From assembly GCF_030644365.1 (NCBI RefSeq), contig NZ_CP130058.1, positions 2,356,001 through 2,420,000 of the forward strand: a stretch of 64,000 nucleotides of DNA, written 5' to 3'. Shown here piece by piece: positions 59,662-64,000 of the stretch. The position numbers were made by a program, and so were the translations under genes. How positions within the stretch are numbered: the first letter of the stretch is position 1; the number at the start of each line of letters is the position of its first letter. The DNA is from Schaalia sp. HMT-172. GTDB taxonomy: Bacteria; Actinomycetota; Actinomycetes; Actinomycetales; Actinomycetaceae. The notes beneath the pieces were generated by a model. It saw nothing but the letters and a program-made list of their open reading frames with translations, was not told the DNA's origin and ran no database searches.

Positions 59662-60147
59662 CTACTGCACTCGCATCTCACCCTCGATCGCTGCCAGCTT
59701 CACGCCGCTCACGGCCCGGATCGCATCCAGCGACCCGGCGGGCGCGCGCAGCGCGTAGCCCTGGAAGACATTGCGATACTCGCGTTCCACGGTCACGGAG
59801 GCGCCCGGAAAAATACCGGCAACGGCCTCGTTGATCGAGGCGAGCGTGGCCTCGCGGTCCGCCCCCTCCTGAAGGTGCACGACGATGACGACGAGCCGCG
59901 CCGGATCGTCGTCGCGACTCGGCGCGCCCGAGGCCCCCTCTCCGCTCTGCCCGCCCTTCGGGGTCAGCGCGGTGTCGGCGTCGCCCGCGGACAGGGACGA
60001 GGCCGTGGCCCCCGGGGCGGACTGGGGAACCCCGGCGCCCGGGCCGGACTCGCCGGCGGAGGGCGGCGTCGACGCGCCGGAGGAACAACCCGCGATCGCG
60101 AGCGCGCACGCGCCCGCCAGGAGGACGGCTGGCTTCTTCAAGGACAT
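59662..60147 (-). CDS. Lipoprotein carrying a free-standing subtilase-propeptide (I9-like) domain
   Basis: A 161-residue protein: signal peptide with lipobox AIAGC, a Gly/Ser/Pro-rich linker (about residues 25-75), and a domain VVHLQEGADREATLASINEA...GVKLAAIEGEMRV. This domain closely parallels the propeptide of the subtilase encoded upstream (QLNDGADRAASLASINEA...GVKAAF). Subtilase propeptides act as chaperones and tight inhibitors, so this may be an anchored inhibitor of that protease or an assembly factor. GAGGAG precedes the ATG at 60147. It follows the protease gene on the same strand by 182 bases. Confidence 0.85.
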   Translation of the reverse strand: MSLKKPAVLLAGACALAIAGCSSGASTPPSAGESGPGAGVPQSAPGATASSLSAGDADTALTPKGGQSGEGASGAPSRDDDPARLVVIVVHLQEGADREATLASINEAVAGIFPGASVTVEREYRNVFQGYALRAPAGSLDAIRAVSGVKLAAIEGEMRVQ

Positions 60148-60260
60148 GAGCACTCCTCACCCGGCCACCGCGGATGCGGCGGCCTGCTGATATCTCCAAC
60201 ATAGCGCAGCGCCTCCCTCGCCGGGGCACGACGGCCTTCCCTACTCGCGGAGCATACGTG

Positions 60261-60298
60261 TGGGCCCGGGACGCTCGCGGTGAGCGGTCCCGGGCCCA
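60261..60298 (-). terminator. Hairpin after the subtilase gene
   Basis: TGGGCCCGGGAC and GTCCCGGGCCCA form a perfect 12-bp stem, extended inside by GCTC/GAGC, 32 bases after the stop at 60330. There is no U-run, so termination may be partial. Confidence 0.65.
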
Positions 60299-60329
60299 GG
60301 CCTCGTGAGTCAGAAGCAACCGGCCAGCG

Positions 60330-63300
60330 TTAACGCTGCCAGACTCCCGACTCGTCGAAGGTGTAGACGCGACCATTGATCGTGTGCGTGCCGGTGAACA
60401 TGGCGCCGTCAGGTCCCAGGTAGTACCAGGAACCGCCCAGGTTCACCCAGCCGGTCACCATCGCGCCCGAGGCGTTCAGGTAGTACCAGGAGCCGCCATC
60501 GTTCACCCAGCCGATCGCCATGACCCCGTTGGCGTGCAGGTAATACCAGGAGCCGCCGTTGGCCAGCCAGCCGGTAGCCATGACCTTCGTAGCGGGGTCG
60601 AGGTAGTACCAGTAGCCACCATCGCGCACCCAGCCGCCCACGAGGGCGCCCTCGGAGTCGGCGTACACCCACTCGCCGTTGGCGCGCTGGAGGAAGCCGG
60701 TCATCATGTAGCCGGACGGCCCGAACTGGTAGTCCACGCCATTAATCGTGAACCAGCCGGCCTTCAGGTAGTCGGTCCCGTTCGCGCACACGTACCACCA
60801 GCCCACGGCATCCTTGGCCCAGTGACCGCCCTCGGGGTTGGTGCACGGCAGCGTGACGCCGGGGTTATCGGTCGGCAGGTCCACCACGCGAGCCTCAGAG
60901 TGGTTGAGCCCGTAGTCCCACGCCAGCAGATACGGGTGGGCGATGACGGAGCCGGTGCCGCCCTGGTCGGTCCATGCCTGAGAGATGTCGGACATGGGGA
61001 TCTCGAACTCGTAGCGGTACCTGCCGTCGTCGCCCTTGACACCGTCGGTGTCAGAGAAGACGTGGCGGTAGAACCACAGGCCGTCGGCCGGGTCGTGCAG
61101 GTCGATGCCGGCCACGGGCTTGTTGTCGGTGACCGTGACGAGCAGGCGGGCGTTGCCGCCCTCCTCCGTGTACTCCAGGTTGGCGACCTCGGGGGCGGTC
61201 GTGTCGATGCTGAAGTTGTACGAGATCGACTGCTCGGCCTGCGAGGGGCCGTCGTTGTGCGCAGAGAGCGTCAGCGTGTAGTCGCCGTCGGGCAGGTTCT
61301 TGTACGCGTCGGAGCGCAGGTCCAGGGTCGTGGGTTCGTGGCCGTCCTCGACCCAGGTCATCTTGCCGGTGCTGGGGTTGACGCCGGACTTCCAGGCCTG
61401 GTGTGTCACATACGAGGCGACGGATTCACCGGCGGCGTTCGCGTACACGGTGTTGAGCGTGTGGACGCTGCGCAGGGTGCCGGTGCGCGGTTCGAGGACC
61501 GTGGGAGCGCCCGAGGCCTCGGCGCGGGAGAGGACGTAGCGGTCAGCCTTGGGCGTACCGGTGCGCGCGTCGGCCTTGACCAGGGGGTTGTATCCCAGCT
61601 GCTGGCCCGTGGTGCCGTTGTAGATGCCCGAGGCCAGGGTGTGCGCTCCCCCGTCGGAGGCGAGGGCGTCGAAGATGGGGGCCTTGCCCCAGTTGCCGTA
61701 GAAGCCCATGTAGGGCACGGTCAGGTCGGGCTGACCATCGGTCTTCGAGGTGAGGCGCACGAAGCCGTCGAGGAACGTGCCGTTGGGCGCATTCTGCGCG
61801 ACGTAGGAGTCGAAGGCGGCGCCGGGCTTGACGTCCACGCCCACGGTGGCCTCACCCGAGGCGGGGACGGTGATGGTCGCACCTTCGCCGGTGCCGCTGA
61901 CGGCCGCTCCGGAGTAGGCGATGTCCACGCCCTTGCCTCGCCAGTCGGAGGAGTGGCCGGTGAAGAACCCATCCTCAACGATCTCGGAGAGCGCCTGCGT
62001 GTTCAGGGCGTAGGTGGCCTCGACGCCGGAGAGGTTGTGGAGGGTGACGTCGAAGTGCCATCCCTTGGTCCCATCCCCCAGGTCGGCCTTGGGTCGAGAG
62101 GACTCGGGGGCGCCCTTCACGGTCGGGTACACGGACGAGGTCGTGGCAGCCAGGACGTTCGTCAAACCAGAGCCCTGCTTGCGCGGGGAGTAGGGGGCGC
62201 CAGTGTCCTGGAGCGGGTCGGCGATGGGAGCGGCCGTGCCCATGATGAGGTTCTGGACGACGTCAACCTTCTCACGTGCACTCATCGAGGCGAAGAGCGG
62301 ATCATTCTGGACGCGCTGCAGGACGACCGCGCTCACGCCCGCCATCTGCGGGGTCGCCATCGACGTGCCGGACATGAACTCGTAGGTACCGCCGGGCACG
62401 GAGGAGTAGATGTTGCCGCCGGGTGCGGCGACCTCGGGCTTGAGTCGCAGGTCGGGGGTGACGCCCCACGAGGAGAAGCTCGACATGGAGTACTTCGAGC
62501 TGGGGGGTACGACCTTGCCGGGGGCGACGCTCAGGTGGTGGTCGGCGGCGGCCAGCATGGCCTCGCCGTCCGCCTGCGAAATGAATGCGGCGGGCACGCT
62601 GTCCGTCTTCAGGCTCATGACGACGAGGGAGTCACCGGGAACGTTGTTGTAGACGATGAAGCCGGCGGGCTTGGAGCCTGCGATGTTGTCGAACTTGGTC
62701 TGGAAGGTGAGGGAGCCTCGCTTGACCAGCACGATCTTTCCGGCCAGGCCTTCGGGGTACTTGGCCTTGAGGGCCGCGCCATCCTCGGCCGAACCGATGC
62801 CGCCGTCGACATATTCGAAGGGGCCGCCGGTCAGGTCGGACAGGTCGGGCATCTTCTGACCGTCAGCGCCACCGGCCCGCTGGTAGGGAATGTCGCGGTC
62901 GCCGACGGTGAACGCGCTGTGCGCCAGCGAGTTATCGACCGAGGCGACGGAGACCACGGAGGAGTAGGTCGCTGGCTCGCACTGGGTGGAGGAGTCCGGG
63001 TCGGACGCGAAGGGCAGGTTTTTGCCGGAGGTATTGCCGTATCCGGCCGTGTAGTGGTTGCCGGCTGCCGCGTTGACGGTCACGCCCACGTCCTGCAGGC
63101 TCTTGAAGACGGTCGCGTAGACCGAGTCGGCCTCGTTGTCCATGCCTCCGAGCTGGCCGAGCGACAGGTTGATGACGTCGGGGTGCAGGATCACCATGTC
63201 GTCGAGTGCGGCGAGCAGCCCGGAATCGGTGATGTCGCCCTCGACGCTGCGCGCGACCTTGGCGACGATGATCTGCGCGTCGGGCGCGATGCCCACGATT

Positions 63301-64000
63301 TCACCCGCGTTGGCCGCGGCGATGCCGGCGACGTGCGTGCCGTGCGATCCGGCTTGTCCGGTCGGCGAGGCGTCCGGGTCGTTATCCGCGTAGTCGTAGG
63401 CGAAGGGGAACTTCTCCGACACGTAGGTGCCGGTCTTGCCGTCGCCCAGCTGGGGGGTCAGGGACGCCACCTTGTCCGCCGAGAGCTCGGGGGTCCCGTG
63501 CAGGGCGCCCGCGAACGCCGGATGCGTCATGTCCACGCCCGTGTCGATGACGGCGATGACCTTCCCGTCGCCCTTCTGGGTGATCTGGTCGGCGTGCATC
63601 ATCAGCTGGGCGCTGAGGTTGGCGGGGTCCTGGGTTGAGGTACGGGCGGAGTTCGTGGCTCCCTCGCCAGCGACCTGGTCGTCGGCATCCTCGACGCGGG
63701 TCTCGCGATCACGGAAGGCGGCCTTGACGCCGCTCGCCGCGCGGATCGCGTCGAGAGAGCCGGCGGGGGCGCTCAGCGCGAAACCCTGGAGGGCGTTGTC
63801 GTACTCGCGTTCCACCTGGGCGGAGGTTCCGGGGAAGGCGCCGGCCACGGCCTCGTTGATGGAGGCGAGGGAGGCCGCGCGATCTGCACCGTCATTGAGC
63901 TGGACGATGATGCTCACGACGGCGGCCGAGTCGGCCTCGTCGCTCGCCTGGGCCTGATCGGCCTGGCTGGTCTGCCCGCTCTTCGAGGTCAGCGCGGTGT
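60330..64000 (-). CDS. Surface subtilisin-like serine protease (S8) with PA domain and C-terminal wall-binding repeats, 5' end cut by window
   Basis: The frame is open to the right edge, so the signal peptide is missing; the GTG at 63917 is internal. Order: I9-like propeptide (QLNDGADRAASLASINEA), catalytic Asp in AVIDTGVDMTHP, His in GSHGTHVAGIAA, oxyanion Asn in NAAAGNHY, a protease-associated domain, and Ser in MSGTSMATPQMAG. Further beta domains follow, then about seven glucan/choline-binding-type repeats (GSWYYLNASGAMVTGW pattern) at the C-terminus. It is a large exported protease held on the surface by repeats, similar to C5a-peptidase-type enzymes of oral and streptococcal species. At least 1222 residues are encoded here. 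Confidence 0.93.
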   Translation of the reverse strand, partial: TALTSKSGQTSQADQAQASDEADSAAVVSIIVQLNDGADRAASLASINEAVAGAFPGTSAQVEREYDNALQGFALSAPAGSLDAIRAASGVKAAFRDRETRVEDADDQVAGEGATNSARTSTQDPANLSAQLMMHADQITQKGDGKVIAVIDTGVDMTHPAFAGALHGTPELSADKVASLTPQLGDGKTGTYVSEKFPFAYDYADNDPDASPTGQAGSHGTHVAGIAAANAGEIVGIAPDAQIIVAKVARSVEGDITDSGLLAALDDMVILHPDVINLSLGQLGGMDNEADSVYATVFKSLQDVGVTVNAAAGNHYTAGYGNTSGKNLPFASDPDSSTQCEPATYSSVVSVASVDNSLAHSAFTVGDRDIPYQRAGGADGQKMPDLSDLTGGPFEYVDGGIGSAEDGAALKAKYPEGLAGKIVLVKRGSLTFQTKFDNIAGSKPAGFIVYNNVPGDSLVVMSLKTDSVPAAFISQADGEAMLAAADHHLSVAPGKVVPPSSKYSMSSFSSWGVTPDLRLKPEVAAPGGNIYSSVPGGTYEFMSGTSMATPQMAGVSAVVLQRVQNDPLFASMSAREKVDVVQNLIMGTAAPIADPLQDTGAPYSPRKQGSGLTNVLAATTSSVYPTVKGAPESSRPKADLGDGTKGWHFDVTLHNLSGVEATYALNTQALSEIVEDGFFTGHSSDWRGKGVDIAYSGAAVSGTGEGATITVPASGEATVGVDVKPGAAFDSYVAQNAPNGTFLDGFVRLTSKTDGQPDLTVPYMGFYGNWGKAPIFDALASDGGAHTLASGIYNGTTGQQLGYNPLVKADARTGTPKADRYVLSRAEASGAPTVLEPRTGTLRSVHTLNTVYANAAGESVASYVTHQAWKSGVNPSTGKMTWVEDGHEPTTLDLRSDAYKNLPDGDYTLTLSAHNDGPSQAEQSISYNFSIDTTAPEVANLEYTEEGGNARLLVTVTDNKPVAGIDLHDPADGLWFYRHVFSDTDGVKGDDGRYRYEFEIPMSDISQAWTDQGGTGSVIAHPYLLAWDYGLNHSEARVVDLPTDNPGVTLPCTNPEGGHWAKDAVGWWYVCANGTDYLKAGWFTINGVDYQFGPSGYMMTGFLQRANGEWVYADSEGALVGGWVRDGGYWYYLDPATKVMATGWLANGGSWYYLHANGVMAIGWVNDGGSWYYLNASGAMVTGWVNLGGSWYYLGPDGAMFTGTHTINGRVYTFDESGVWQR

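Noticed and set aside
60384-63638. A 1084-codon open frame on the plus strand, opposite the subtilase
   Set aside because: It is antisense to a clear protease with all catalytic motifs. Gly/Val/Arg/His-rich composition without domains is the usual GC3 shadow in such genomes.

Overview
The window is one contig of a high-GC Gram-positive chromosome. The evidence is GC-rich codon use throughout, a WhiB regulator, a CsoR-type copper sensor, class A PBP/WhiB/Crp gene neighbours in the order seen in Mycobacterium tuberculosis around Rv3676-Rv3683, WXG100-like small proteins, and a surface subtilase with glucan/choline-binding-type repeats. The overall picture fits an oral actinomycete (Actinomyces/Schaalia type). 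That assignment is inference from gene content, not from a marker gene.

Layout. 1-10.5 kb is a conserved core block: a HAD phosphatase (cut by the left edge) facing an Rv3662c-like gene, two membrane proteins, a degenerate alpha/beta hydrolase, a Crp/GlxR regulator, a 59-aa protein, WhiB, a class A PBP, a metallophosphoesterase and tRNA-Pro(CGG). 10.5-12 kb is about 1.5 kb without convincing genes but full of tandem and inverted repeats. 12-16.2 kb holds a lipoprotein, a BASS transporter, a YwiC-like protein, a HisC-type aminotransferase and a holin-like membrane protein. 16.2-29.3 kb holds two orphan type VII (ESX)-like effector clusters: small helical proteins, large alpha/beta hydrolases and paired membrane-anchored or lipoproteins. 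They are separated by a C5-methyltransferase restriction-modification system, whose nuclease gene is broken by an ISL3-family insertion sequence, and by purB.

29.3-35.4 kb is a copper-resistance locus. A CopB-type P-ATPase and a broken DUF305 lipoprotein have been inserted between two nearly identical copies of the CsoR-controlled promoter, ahead of csoR-copZ-copA. 36.1-41.4 kb holds a DUF2079 membrane protein, a family 2 glycosyltransferase, a DUF5926 protein and an FGGY sugar kinase. 41.6-45.3 kb holds a RelBE toxin-antitoxin pair and a calpain-like, probably type VII-secreted protein module, flanked by two copies of the 3' end of a tetR gene. 45.4-54.5 kb is mostly housekeeping: an alpha/beta hydrolase, a Cof-type phosphatase, serS, a diacylglycerol-kinase-like enzyme, pheA, a very large membrane protein and DedA. 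54.5-64 kb has a kinase-like/flippase fusion, a Fic protein, a propeptide-like lipoprotein and a subtilase running off the right edge.

The most noteworthy observations are: (i) a 12-mer, ACGAGGCCGGGG, present at least 13 times, including in terminator hairpins, like a DNA uptake word; (ii) two copies of an undescribed ~106-bp AT-rich palindrome-ended element; (iii) the calpain-like secreted protein module in a duplication-flanked island; (iv) the promoter-duplication capture of copB; (v) CopA with its metal-binding domain inside the nucleotide-binding domain; (vi) a free-standing subtilase propeptide as a lipoprotein next to its matching protease; (vii) a widespread leaderless promoter layout (TANNNT, 6-7 nt, ATG); (viii) two clusters of DnaA-box-like sequences away from dnaA.
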